A stretch of 64,000 nt of DNA from Paracyclopina nana (Eukaryota; Arthropoda; Copepoda; Cyclopoida; Cyclopettidae), in contig JAGUCH010000006.1 in NCBI GenBank assembly GCA_019096065.1, positions 640,001 to 704,000 of the forward strand, read 5' to 3'. Each line of letters begins with the position of its first letter. Within the stretch, counting starts at the first letter, position 1. Below are positions 12,305-24,700 of this stretch, piece after piece. The position numbers and the translations under genes are program-made. Below the pieces are notes generated by a model, which did not search any database, was not told where the DNA came from, and saw nothing but the letters and a program-made list of their open reading frames with translations.

Positions 12305-15300
12305 TCAACTCTGCTCCAAAAGCGAGTGTGGCAACCGGTTTCCGGAGATGACAGGTGCAGCTGGGCTGGCAACATTGTTTCGCGTGCCAGGTAACGAGCC
12401 GCTCCTTGATCTCCTTGTCGCCCTGGGCACATCTATCGAAACCGACTTGCCCATGAGACTCTCACTGGGCGAGCCCTTGTCGGTGAACATGACCTCATCA
12501 GTGGAGTCCTCCTCAATGATGGTCACATCGTCCCAATGCACCGGACTCTGACTCTTAAGGCTGCACTCACAAAACACCATGTACACGAGGGTCAACATAG
12601 CCTTGGAAGGAAGGCCATTTGTGTGATTAGCCTCATTAGGGGGAATTTCCCAGGTGACCTTGAAGAACTACTTACAATAATGGCCTGGAGGCTGGTGACG
12701 ATTGATGCTGTGTAGTCAAACCCAATAAAGTCCACGAGAAGGCCGGAACCGACGCGAGAGACAAAACGACCAGCTCCACTGAGGGATGACCAGAGGCCAG
12801 CGATGAGGCCGTGCATGGCAGGATCATTGGGATAGCCAGCATTCCTGAAAAAAGTCATTATCATCCTGCTGATCGATGTATCCCAGGATCATTAAGACTT
12901 ACACTGCCTCGTGAAGAGCATCAAGGACCCCAGCAACTTGTTCCCCACCCACCCCGACCCCATTGAGGCACAAGGCAAACACCAGGAGTGGCAGTGTCCT
13001 GAAAGAATTGAAAATGTAGAGATTTTAGGAAACTTTTTCGATATGCTTTCAATTTCAGTGTCCCAGACTAAAAGGAAAATCAAGTCTCATTAAGTAAATA
13101 ATTGACTTGCTTAAAACAGTGTTCCATAAAAAACACATCTTTAAAAAGTACGACTACTCATTTTGACATTTATAACATTTTACCTTTCTTAACGTTGAAA
13201 TAATTACAGCAAAGAACAACCTAGAATATAGGTATTTTCTAACCTATTTCAGTTGTCGTTCAGCAGATACAGAAAAATCTTAATGAAAAGAAACATTTTC
13301 TTTGTGCTTGCAATTTCAGTGTCCTAGACTACAAAGCAGATTGGAAATATGCCATCAAGTGTCATTAAAAAGATTATTGACTTGTTAAAATTGTTCCATA
13401 AAAAACTATTAGCATCTTTAAAAAGTACGACAACTCATTTGAGTTGCTTTTGCCATTTAAACATTCTATAAGATTGTACCTTACTTAACGTTAATATAAT
13501 TAGCAAAGACCAAACTAGAATAAAGGTATTTTGAACTTTGCCTCAGCTATTTCAGTTGTCGTTCAGCAAATACAGAAACATGTTAGCGTAATGAAACATT
13601 TTCTTTGTGCTTGCAATTTCAGTGTCCTAGAATACAAAGCAGATTGGAAATACGCCATCAAGTCTCATTAAGTAGATAATTGACTAAGTAACATTGCTCG
13701 ATAAAAAACTATTAGCATCTTTAAAAAGTACGACAACTCGTATAAGTTGCTTTTGCCATTTAAGCAATCTATAAGATCATACCTTGCTAACATTAATACG
13801 ATCTAAAATGAATATCCTTGAATGAAGGTTCTTTTAACTTTGCTTTGGCAATGTCAGTAGCCGTTCAGCAAATACAGAAAAATCTTAGCGTAAAGAAACA
13901 TTTTCTTTGCGCTTGCAATTTCAGTGTCCTAGAATACAAAGCAGATTGGAAATACGCCATCAAGTCTCATTAAGTAGATAATTGACTAAGTAACATTGCT
14001 CGATAAAAAACTATTAGCATCTTTAAAAAGTACGACAACTCGTATAAGTTGCTTTTGCCATTTAAGCAATCTATAAGATCATACCTTGCTAACATTAATA
14101 TGATCCAAAATGAATATCCTTGAATGAAGGTTCTTTTAACTTTGCTTTGGCAATGTCAGTAGCCGTTCAGCAAATACAGAAAAATCTTAGCGTAAAGAAA
14201 CATTTTCTTTGTGCTTGCAATTTCAGTGTCCTAAGCTACGAAGCAAATTGGAGGTTAGCCATCAAGTCTCATTAAGTAGAAAATTGACTTGTAAAAGTCG
14301 TTCAATCAAAACCTCGCGAGATTCTTTCCACATTGTTAATTAAGGTTACATACAGGTTAATGTTGATGTCGAGAGGGGAGCCGGCGCCCATAAGGAGAAA
14401 GGAGATGACAACCAGGATGGCACTGACAATGATGTAGGGCTTGACGCTCGTGGTTTGCGACCTGTCACACAAGTAGCCCCAAAAGGGAGACGAGAGCGAG
14501 TTGGCACCATCCTTGATGCCAAATAAAAGGCCCACGTAGAAGGGCGCAAGGTCAAAGCGGCGCAATACCTACATGTACCATAAAAATTACTCTACATATA
14601 CCCAACATGGCAGCCGGAGTATACCACTGTGCAAACATACTTTGGGCTCCAAGTTGATGGAAAGAAAGCCATTGCACACAGTGGCCACGATAAAAGTGAT
14701 GAAGCTGAACCAGATCGTGGGGATCTTGAGGACTTTGATGATGGAGATCGCCTTGGAAGTTTTCTTCGAGTTGGGATGATCATCGTCAGCGCCTGCAAAT
14801 TGCCAAAATATCGACATATACCAATTGAAAGAAGGAGCTCTGGTGGTTTACTTACTCACGATTTTGGGCAGAAAAAGGAGACTTATTAGGCCCATAAAAC
14901 ACTGAAGAGCCCCCATGGCCACGAAGGGTAGGTAAAATCCCCCTGCTTGGTAAATGGCTCCCCCCACCACAGGTCCCAATAGTTGGGCTAAATTCATGGC
15001 TGTCCTCGTCAAGCTCTTGGCAAAGAAGAAGGAATTAATTATGAGAAATAGCATTTTTGAGGCAGAATTACAAAGATTTGCCCCACAGAGTTCTCAAACT
15101 CTATGGCAGCATAGGTGAAGGTGGCAGTGATGACCAAAGCGTTGCCAGTGGCATGCAACATCCTGATGAGCACCGCAGTGATGACAAATTTGTAGCCAGG
15201 GCAGAAGAACTCGAGATACCTGGAAAAAACATTATTTAAAAAGGGGTAAGGGGCTCATTTTGATTTATGCATGCGGAGAGAAAGCTGAACCAAGTTCAAG

Positions 15301-16015
15301 CAGTGTGAACAAAGAAATTGAGAAAAAGCAGCTCTTTTAGGAGTAGTGGCACAACTTGGTGGTTGGCACTGCCACACTGTGGGAAAAGTCAGAATTGTGT
15401 CAGATGCTGGCAGTAGCCGTGTGCACGGTGAGCAAAAAACCACCTTGGCCTGACATCCCATTTTTCACCATTTTGCTTTACGACTGCTGCTGCTGCTATA
15501 CTAGATATATAATAGAGTGTATCTACAGACATTTAAACACTCACTCCAGGAAGTGCTGAAAAATCTAGGGGACAGCCTGTATACATATATTTTTTTGCTA
15601 CAAGAGTAAAAAAGGGCTAATCCTGCCCCATGAGGAGAAAAGGAGGTAGTTTGTCTTGGCCTGGCTCAATATTGGAAGATATTTCTTACCCTGACAAGAC
15701 GCAGCAAATTCCGCCCAAAAACATTCCACAGACAAGTGAAAAGTGGATTCCAAATTTTGTCAACTAGGCAAGAATTGGGTTGGTTAGAATTGAGTATTAT
15801 GGTAATGGCACACAACTCACATTCTTGCCAATGATTGGAGTCACGAGGAAAGACGTCAGGCAATTCATTCCAATGACGAATCCATAAACGGCCGCTGTTG
15901 ACCCTTTTTCTTCGGCCACTCTGGGGAAAAATGGGGGGAAAAGGCAAACTGCAAACGAGGAGGAGAGCGTGGACAGCAAGAGAACTGTCAGAATTTGCCA
16001 TTGCCTCGGTGTCAT
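12305..16015 (-). CDS. SLC18B1: Major facilitator transporter, SLC18B1-like
   Basis: Nine minus-strand exons: 16015-15821, 15763-15690, 15219-15072, 15015-14856, 14792-14641, 14568-14354, 12998-12903, 12844-12676 and 12601-12305. Each junction is GT-AG and phase-consistent, giving 501 aa. SLC18B1 is an MFS transporter of the vesicular amine transporter clan, reported to carry polyamines in vesicles. The N-terminus has a first membrane helix followed by the family block FPPFFPRVAEEKG. LVTPIIGKNLTKFG stands at the usual loop between helices 2 and 3. The middle has NLAQLLGPVVGGAIYQAGGF, close to human SLC18B1 LGPPVGGFLYQSFG. The second half begins with APFYVGLLFGIKDGANSLSS-like sequence leading to FWGYLCDR, a loop 8-9 motif. 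I count roughly twelve hydrophobic segments. The C-terminal tail of about 80 residues is acidic and Ser/Arg-rich, typical of a cytosolic sorting tail. The intron between 12999 and 14353 is swollen by a tandem repeat. Substrate is not deducible from sequence. Confidence 0.9.
13040..14290. repeat. Tandem repeat of about 302 bp inside the SLC18B1-like intron
   Basis: The start of the unit (AATTTCAGTGTCC) recurs at about 13047, 13313, 13615, 13918 and 14219, so the period is about 266 bp for the first unit and 301-303 bp after that. The 13615 and 13918 units are nearly identical over their full length; outer units are more diverged. This array makes up nearly all of the 1355-bp intron. There is no open frame and no terminal inverted repeat, so it looks like an expanded intronic satellite and not a transposon. 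Confidence 0.9.
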
Positions 16016-18708
16016 CTTCGGCGACGATCCAAAAAGAGAGAGAATAATGAAGATGAGCTGCTGAAGGCGAGTAGATTAACTGAGATCAGCGTTATCAGTA
16101 TACGCGGCGCGTAAAACGGCCAAAACCTCTCGGAAACCGCCTCGCCCCATAGTTTATTGAGTATTTGTCACTTTTGCCCATTTCATAGAAGGAAAATACC
16201 ATTTTTTCCTTTGTGGATGATGCGTGCGCGCGAGAACAGGGAGAAAGTCTGTCAAAAACATATTATGATCAAAGTGCAAAAATGGAGGGGCCGGAAAATG
16301 CAATTTAATACATATCCCAGCATTCAGCAGCAGGATAGTAATAATGCCCGGTTTTTTCCGGCCATTGGCTAAAATAAAGGCCAAGAAAAAGGCCTAACGC
16401 CATTATGTGAAAAAATGGCTGTGCTCTTTTTTCTGATGACAAGGGAAAATTAATTGCCTTAAAGCCTACTGTGGTCGATAACTCAAGCATGCAGTGATCA
16501 TCAAAAGAGCCCAAAACCGAAGGAGAGGATCATCAGTAATTAAATGGATGAACAAAGGCCACACAGCTTCTTCTTTGGTCATTATGTGAGGTCTGGCACG
16601 TGAAATGAATCACGGTTGGCTGACGTCTCAATAGGGGCTTCTTTTGGAGCAGCCAGAATATTATTATCTGGAATATTTTCCGCCTTTGTCTCTCTGTGGC
16701 CAAGTCTTGTCCCCACTCAGACTTGGCACTTTTTTGGCACAGCCTCCGATTAAGCTCCCCGCGAGCAGACGTTCAATTCGGAGGTTATATGCTTAATACG
16801 GGCCAAGATTGCTACCAAAACGGCTCGAATGCACTACCAAAAATTGTGAGCATTCCTTGTGTTGTACTGGTACATATATGCAACAGGTAATTCTGGCTAT
16901 CTCAAACAAAAGCTAATTGAATGTTGCCTCAACTGCGAGCAGAGCACACAGAATGCAGAAAAAATAATAGGCTAAAGGAAACTTGATATAGGCTGAATAA
17001 AGAGGAGCCTCACTAAAAATAAGGACCTAAAAATGACAGAAGATTTCCATTTTTGCTTCGTTCTGGATGATTGGTTAAAGGAGGCCATAAAAGTAATTAC
17101 CATAAGGCAATATAGAAGATGAGAGCCATTAAAAAATTATGCATAGACAGTTGTGTACATTATTGGTCTTGACAGCAAGGAGTAGAAACTTTGCCAAATG
17201 GAAAGTGCCCAAAACACACACCAATCATTCCTTAATATGAGAAAAGGTCAAGTAAAAGGTTTTCCCAAGAATACTATAGTATATAGAGAAAAAGGATGAG
17301 AAAAATTGATCTCAGATTCGAAATGGCTAATGGATAGCTTCGAGGGAAGAAATGGAAGAGGCTTTCCATTCAAACTTTTAGCATATATATATACCTGACT
17401 ACATAAGAATCCTTTATGTCCTCTGGGACAGCCAGAGTTACAACAACTCGTATCTTTGTACATATATTGTGTGACCTTGGGCCACAGATGCAATTCCATC
17501 GTTCAGCAAGAGCTTTGTCTTTTCAACACATCCAGTGGATGACGATGATGCTATCGGAATCCATTGTGGTCGTTCGCAAGGTGCCTCAGGTGTATATACT
17601 ATATTTACTAAAGTGGAGTATCATAAAAAAGCCTGTCTATTCAGGATTTCCAGGATGGAAGAAGAGCAGCAGCAAATATTGCAAAGCTATAAAATTTCAC
17701 GCGTAGAGCTTCAAGGATCTTTGTTCGATGGATGACTTTTTTCCGGCTTTCTCCTTTTCAGTATCTGCATGCTTTATATAAATACTGCGTAGTAAGTAGC
17801 AGCTGGAGGCTGCTATTTCATTATTAACGGTAACTTTCAGCATGCTTATGATTATATAGCTGTATGGTAAAAAAACCGACAATTATTTTTTGGTAATTCC
17901 CATTTTTTTTACAAAAATTCTAAATTGTTGCGCCTTTGAGATTTTAATATTTTAATTTGGTGCTTATATAATCCGATACTGTTTTGGACAAAGGTGGATA
18001 CCTGCTCAATTAAAAAAAGGGAGCATATGGGATTCGAACTCTGGGCGCTCGCGCGAGAGCCTAGAGCCTATAAGTGTCGGCACTTTTGCGTCTGACGCGC
18101 CCGCCGTGTTACAGAATTATTCTGATTTGGACGCCTGGATTGAGAAAAAATTATTTTTTATACGTTTTCGAGCATTTCTGTTCATCTCATGTTGATCTCA
18201 GCTTTGGCGCCAACCTCCTCAAAAGCAGTGAATAGTGACTTGAAGACAATGGTGACAACCACAGCTAGATCTGAATGCTCGTTGTTGATGGTTTTCCACG
18301 TGTACGTGTGTACTGATCGTATCTGCGAATGAGCCAATTCTCTATTTTTTTCTCTAAGAAAAGTGAGGCCAGTAGCTTTCTAACCATATACTAGCTTTTT
18401 ATTACTGTTAACGTTCACATTCATCTCATGTATAGCAACTAGTTTGCAAAAACACGATAAATACAACACAGAGGGTAGCAGCAGCATATATTAGGTTAAT
18501 TGGCTTGGTACAATCAGCCAAGGTGATTAATCTGTAAATACCATCACTTATCATAAACTCTGAGTCACCTGACAATTTGCCGCCTACAGCTTTGGATTTT
18601 AGAAAGCAATTTTCAAAAGCTAGAAAAGAGCCCGGCTCCCTTTTGTTGGCTAACGCAGACATTTATGACAAATAGTACATATTTTAATATTCCAATGTGG
18701 AAGAGTGC
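16016..18708. other. Spacer with no recognised gene
   Basis: These 2.7 kb lie upstream of the SLC18B1-like gene and downstream of the RASL10-like gene. The sequence is AT-rich with many short runs such as TATATATA and ACTATAG. The first few hundred bases should hold the transporter promoter. A minus-strand tRNA-like stretch with a B-box-like GTTCGAATCCC and a following T-run lies at about 18018-18115 but does not fold convincingly. No exon could be supported. Confidence 0.5.
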
Positions 18709-21700
18709 TCAGAGGATCGTGCAGGGCTTGAGCCTTTCGTGGTCATGCTGGTCCCTGTCGCTGTCATACCTGCCCACGCCCACTTCCTCGAACACGCCCA
18801 TGACCGACTTGAAGACATCGGTGACAGCCTCTGGATCTCGCGCTGAGCACTCCTTGTAGATGGCTTTCCACTCGGTGGTCACCTTGTCAGCAATGTCCTT
18901 GTCCAAGTACTCGTCCGGAGTGTACGTATTGGCCCAGTTGATCTCGTACGAGTGCTGCTTCGAGTACTTGTCCCTCCCGCCTCGCTTGTACTCGTGCCCT
19001 CTTCCTCCGTGATGGCTGTCAAAGCTGCCAAAGCTGCTGCTTCCGTGGTGGCCCTGGAAGCCATGCTTGGCATGCTTCTTCTCCTTGCTGTGCTTTTTCT
19101 TCGAGCCGCCAAAGTAGTCAAAGTGGTGTCCGAATCCGCTGCCAAAGTGGCCGAATCCGTGCTCGTGGCCTCCGTGGCCTCGGTGGTGTCCGAAGGCTCC
19201 TCCGCCCAGCTCGTCGTGGCCTCCGTATCCGTGATGGCCGCCATTGTGGTGCCCATGGTCGTCGTGCTCCCAGTGGTCTTTCCTCTCGTCCGAGTCCCTT
19301 CGGCTCTTCAGCCTCGATTTGTAGATGTTGTCGTTCACCTTGTCGGTCTTGTTGCCAACAACGACGACGGGCACTCTGCCAAGGTCGCGGCCTTCGTTGA
19401 TTTGCGTGAACATGCCAGAGACGTAGTCGAACGAGTCGGGGCAGAGCAAGTCGAAGACGAGTATGTAGGCGCTCGCGTCGCGCAGCCCAGATGCTGAAAA
19501 ATGCGGATTTTATAACATATTTGACCGCCAGGGTTCACATGCCCACATTATAAGGCAAGCTCTCAATGCAAACGAAAAATAATGCCCTATAGCATTTCAA
19601 TGCAATTAGTCTAATGTGGTGTTCATCTATGTTTTTCTTAACTTTTGACGTGAACCTTTCTCCCCCACTTTCCAAAGGGCGATCCCATATTCAATTTTTA
19701 GTCAAGTTGGCGCCTACCGTACGTAAAATTAAACCTAATTAAATAGCCCGTTCTCATATTTTTCTAGCTGGGTTCCTATAATGTTAAGCAAGGCTCTTCG
19801 GAGGCTCTTTATCTCGACAACTACTGAGACGATCAGCACCAAACTTGGTAGGATTCGTCAATAGATCCTAATAATTGTTCATGCCAAAATTCATCCGTAT
19901 TAGTGTAGGCCATTTTTTCACATTATAAATGCTAAGCAAAGCTGCCTTGCTTAATGTTTTAAACGGCCTCCAGATGTGGGCCTCGGATCTCAACCAAATT
20001 TGGCACACAGTCGTAGATAGTCTCACTGAAGAATCCTACCAAGTTTGGTTCCAATCAGCTCAGCAATTGCTGAGGTATTTGCTTCCAAAGAGCCTTGCTT
20101 AACTTCAAAGAGCCTTGCTTAACTTATATGAGAACGGGCTAATGAGATGTTCACCTGCTGCACATATTTTAAACTTGTGCCTAACACTATGATGAATTTT
20201 GACTCATTTTATATCTAGTTTTAAATTCAGTTAATTTTTTGGGAGGGGATGGACTTTTTAGTATGCCCCACAGTGCTCGTTAGTTAGATGAACGCGGTTT
20301 AATTGCATTCAGCATTTTTTTAATGTTGATTTACTAACGGGCTCTAGAATTGCTTCCTTTTTGCTTTGCTGACAATTTAGCGCAAGCTCCATAAAACTCA
20401 CATAATATTTGATTTATAGGCAGCACCTAAAATCGCTCTGATGTTGCATTACATAGCTTTGAAACTTTGAGTTTTCTCGGCTATTTTCTGGCTTGTTTTT
20501 GTTGGCGGTCTCCTCTTCTTCGAGAGAGTCGTATATGGTAAGGTAATGGCGGTGGTCAGCCAAAGGAGATTTTTATGCATACTCACGAGGCTGAACCCAT
20601 TAGCGATGGAAGCTTTCCATAGTCCAGCTTTATCACAGAATTAGCCATATACCAAGCAATAATACCTTTGTTTCTCCCAATCATCCTCCAATTACTATTT
20701 TTCCCTCTACTTGAGCTTGGTCTTCCAACCATCAAATTGGTGCCACTCAAAGTGATAGGGAATCAAGTTTCCCACTAGCTCCATTTGAAGGCTTTCTAAA
20801 CTCACTTTGAACAAAATTCCTCTTTATATACCACATGTAATGCCTCCTAGTGGATAAAAAGCACATCATTGCATATTATGTATCATGGTAATCGATTTAT
20901 CTCATTTGATGCTAATAGAATGGACGCGTTGTTTGCTCACACACACTGCCTAATAATATTATGATGAGGTGTGTGCATATGTGTGAAGTCAATATCCTGG
21001 CACTCTATCATGATCAGAGCTCTCTCGGAAGACACCCTATTTCCCTTACTCGTTTGAATGCCATATAGCACTATAATACAGCAGAATATATTGCATAGAT
21101 ATGACAGGATGATGATGGTGGGAAAATGCTGTATTAACAAAGTGCCAATAAGGGCAGTAACAGTAAGTAATAATGCCGATTCGTCAAGATTTAATACTCT
21201 CAAGAATGAATTATGAATTTTTCTAGGACTGTCCTTTTTCTTTTACATATGGATAGTATATGGTGCTGGTGGAGCTGCGATGGCTGAAAAATGGAAGCTT
21301 TTCGGACTCACTCCCACAATTACTCACTTTGTGCTATATAGTGCTTTCTAGTAGCAGCCTTAGAGGGAGCTTTGCCCGTTATCCCCCCGAGAAGAAGACA
21401 TGCCAAACAAATGAACTCGTCAAACTACGCACTGTACCTTTCAGGTCCGAGATGTTGTAAAATGAGCTGACAGGAAAGAATGGAATGTCCGGGATCTCCA
21501 CAATCTTGAGGTCATATTTGCGGTCGTGGTGTATCACCGAAGGGTAATAAGTCTCTTTTTTCCCGGTGGGGTAGTACGCGGACTCGAATGTTCCCCTCAC
21601 GAATTGCTGAAATATCAATAATCATTGAAACAAAATTATTAAGTATTAAGGTTATTAAGTATTACTGTAGAAAAGTAAGTATTGCGAATAACACGGTAAT

Positions 21701-24700
21701 AAGGTTTGTTTTCGTTCAGGCCCTTTAGTTACAAGGTTCAACCGCTCTAGCAAGTGTGCGCGGTGCGCGGGCCCGCGCACGCGCTGGGTTTGTTTTGGTT
21801 TCTGGTGAGTCAAGGTTGGAGAGCGCACGGTTTTGCGCACGCTACTGAGCAACCGTTAACGCGCGCACACGGTTCAACCGTTCAAGGCTCAACTGCGTGC
21901 GAGCTTTTGCCGTTTTGCGCGCAACCGGGCTCAGTTTTGACCGATTTGTGTGTGCTCGGTGCTCGGTTGCTTGAATTTTTCTCAATTTCCCAAAACCCGA
22001 ACCTTACGGAGTTAACTTGTTGCATATAAAAAAGGCCAAGGTACGTGAGTTTTTCATTATGATTGTACGGTTTTGCAAAATGTATGCATGGAACCTTGCT
22101 AGCAAAAACGTTGAAAATAGTATAAAAGCGTGCAAGAAAGCGCTCTCTAAAAATAGACCTGGTCAAACTTTTTCACCTAATCTTGCAAAATCTGAGGAGA
22201 TTCATCCGAAACCATAATCTAATCCCCTCTTCAGAATCCCCTCTAAATATACTAGATCTGAGAATTGTGCGCTATTTGGACGCCAAGTAATGAACTGTGG
22301 GATGTTTTTGGGCTTTTGGTTCTAAAAAGTTACAACTGAGGCCTCAACTTGCACCACCACGTGGAAAGCTGACCAGAAAAGTTGGGGTTAGAAAAAAAAG
22401 TATACTACACCGTTATTTGTAACCCAACACAACAACAACAACAAAAGGTCTATGCTATACTGAAGTAAAAGCTTTTATTTCCCTCTATACTAGAATAGCA
22501 GGAGCAACATGTGCACAATTCAATTTCCGCTTAGAAGTCCCTTTGGAAATTCATTGGCCTGCTTTTTTCTTTCATCTTCTTTTTTGAGCCGATTTATACA
22601 CCACGCTGCCACAGAGTTCTACCAAACTTTCACTACGCGCCGTTGACTGATTGGAGAGATTTATTTACTCTGACTCAACGGACAGATTCACTTACGTAAT
22701 GAATACGTAATCTAATCTGAAAAAAGAAGGGCTTTCTCCTTGGGTCAGTGCATCAAATAATGCACTCTTATTGAATTTGTATCATAACGCTATTATTATT
22801 TTCCACATCAGCCATAAATTACGTTTATACAGCTAGAAAGCATCGTATCATCAAAGCCACAAAAGTGCACAACATAATTTACAGCGGCGTTGATGACTTT
22901 ACAGTATTTTTCGCCGAATGCAACATTAAGGCCTTAATTGATGGCCTTTAAGGCCACGATGTGCATTGTTAACGGCAGCAAAAGGACAAATTGAAACAGT
23001 AGGTTAAACTTTACAGTCCTTTAGTTTACTCTGTAGCAATTACTCTGTAGGCTCTACAGAGCACTCCAATTCAATTAAATGGCCTATAAATCCTCCAGAG
23101 TAATAGCTAGCCTACTACTTGGCATGCAAGTAAAAACAAATGAACCCTTAGCAGCCTCTTTTGCCTCCAAGAAGAAGATTAATTCGAGTTAACACACAAT
23201 TTCCTGCCATTTCAGCTGAAAATGCAATTTGGAGCTGGTCAGCATTTCTGTAGTCAAGATACACACACGTTTATGCTCAATCTTGCCTTGAGAAATGTAT
23301 TTTGAATTTGAATACAGCTGTACCCCTCTTTTTGGCTCTCCAAATACGTACTCAGTATATACCGTCTGACCGTTCAAAATTGGACGGTGCGGGAATCAAA
23401 AGTATGTGTTATGAATTCATGAATTTTGAGGCTTAATGGGTATCGTTGGAAAGCTTGAACCTTTGGACATCTTTTTTGTTTTCAATTCCGCGTGACAGCA
23501 AAAAATAAATGATGCATCAGTTTTTTCGTGACAATTTTCTGGTTTGCCTTGGGAAAATTGAATTTTCCGTGTTTATTCCTCTTTCAATTGATATTTTCTA
23601 CTTTTACAAAAAATATGGAAAAAGGCTCAATCTTTCCAACAATATCATTTAAAAGTCCTGTATTTATTGAATAGGCGACAAAAAGTTTAGATTCCCGTAC
23701 CGTCTAATTTTGAACGGTCAGACTGTATATACAATAGGGAGGGCATTACCAATACGTAGTAGTAGCAAAAAGTTTGGCAAAGGCAAAAAAGTAGCCAATA
23801 AAATTATAGCAGCTAAGATAAGATAGTCAGCAGGATAATTCTCAATTGAAGCAAAACAATGTATTTTGCATTTTTTTCTTTCAGCAAACTTTGTTGCTGA
23901 GTATTAACATTTTGGCATATTGTGCAGTTGGTTCATTTTGGCTCTGTTTGCAATGAAAATTATAAAGAGGCTTTAATACGAGCAAACATTGGGGTTTTTT
24001 GGTGCCGAATAGTCCACTGTGGAAATGGTTGTAAAGCAGAAGAGCGATTGTAATGAGGCAAACCGATTTGCCAAAAAAGTACCCTTCTTCTTGAGCAAGC
24101 TAGATACTTTTGCATTCACTACATTTATTCAGTACAATACACTAACCACATTAGAAGCTACAAATCAGCTTTTTGCTCAAGCATGAATTTATTGCACTCT
24201 ATATAGTATATAGAGAGCTCCTTATATATCTATGCGTGCAAAAATTGACTTTCGATTGGCAAAAGAGCTAGCTTTGATCACACATCCCTTTGACGAGAAA
24301 AAATCCTTTTCCCCAAGTCGGTTTCTTATAATTGCCTATATGTAGTGTACTGCAGGAAAGATATTGGTTTTGGCTGCTGTATTTGATACATACGAATTAC
24401 GAGAGTTTTGCCTCCATTAGTTTAGCTAGACTTGAAGGTGTAGCATTTGTACTTTGTGGCACCATACAGAACATTATGTGGAAGCTATTGGAAACTCACA
24501 AAAAACCAGAAATGTCAGACGACATCTCCACGCTCTTGTGTGTGTATGCTATAATACAAGTTTGTAAGAAAATCAAACACGCCTTGGTTGGTATGGTGCC
24601 AGCAACGCACAAGTACGATTGCATGCCCACACTATAAAGAAAGCTCTCAATGCAAACGAAAAATAATACCCTATAGCATTTCAGCGCAATTAGTCTAATG

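Noticed and set aside
18952-19497. 181-residue open frame antisense to the His-rich exon
   Set aside because: Low-complexity Val/Ala-rich shadow of the Gly/His-rich coding exon; no family.
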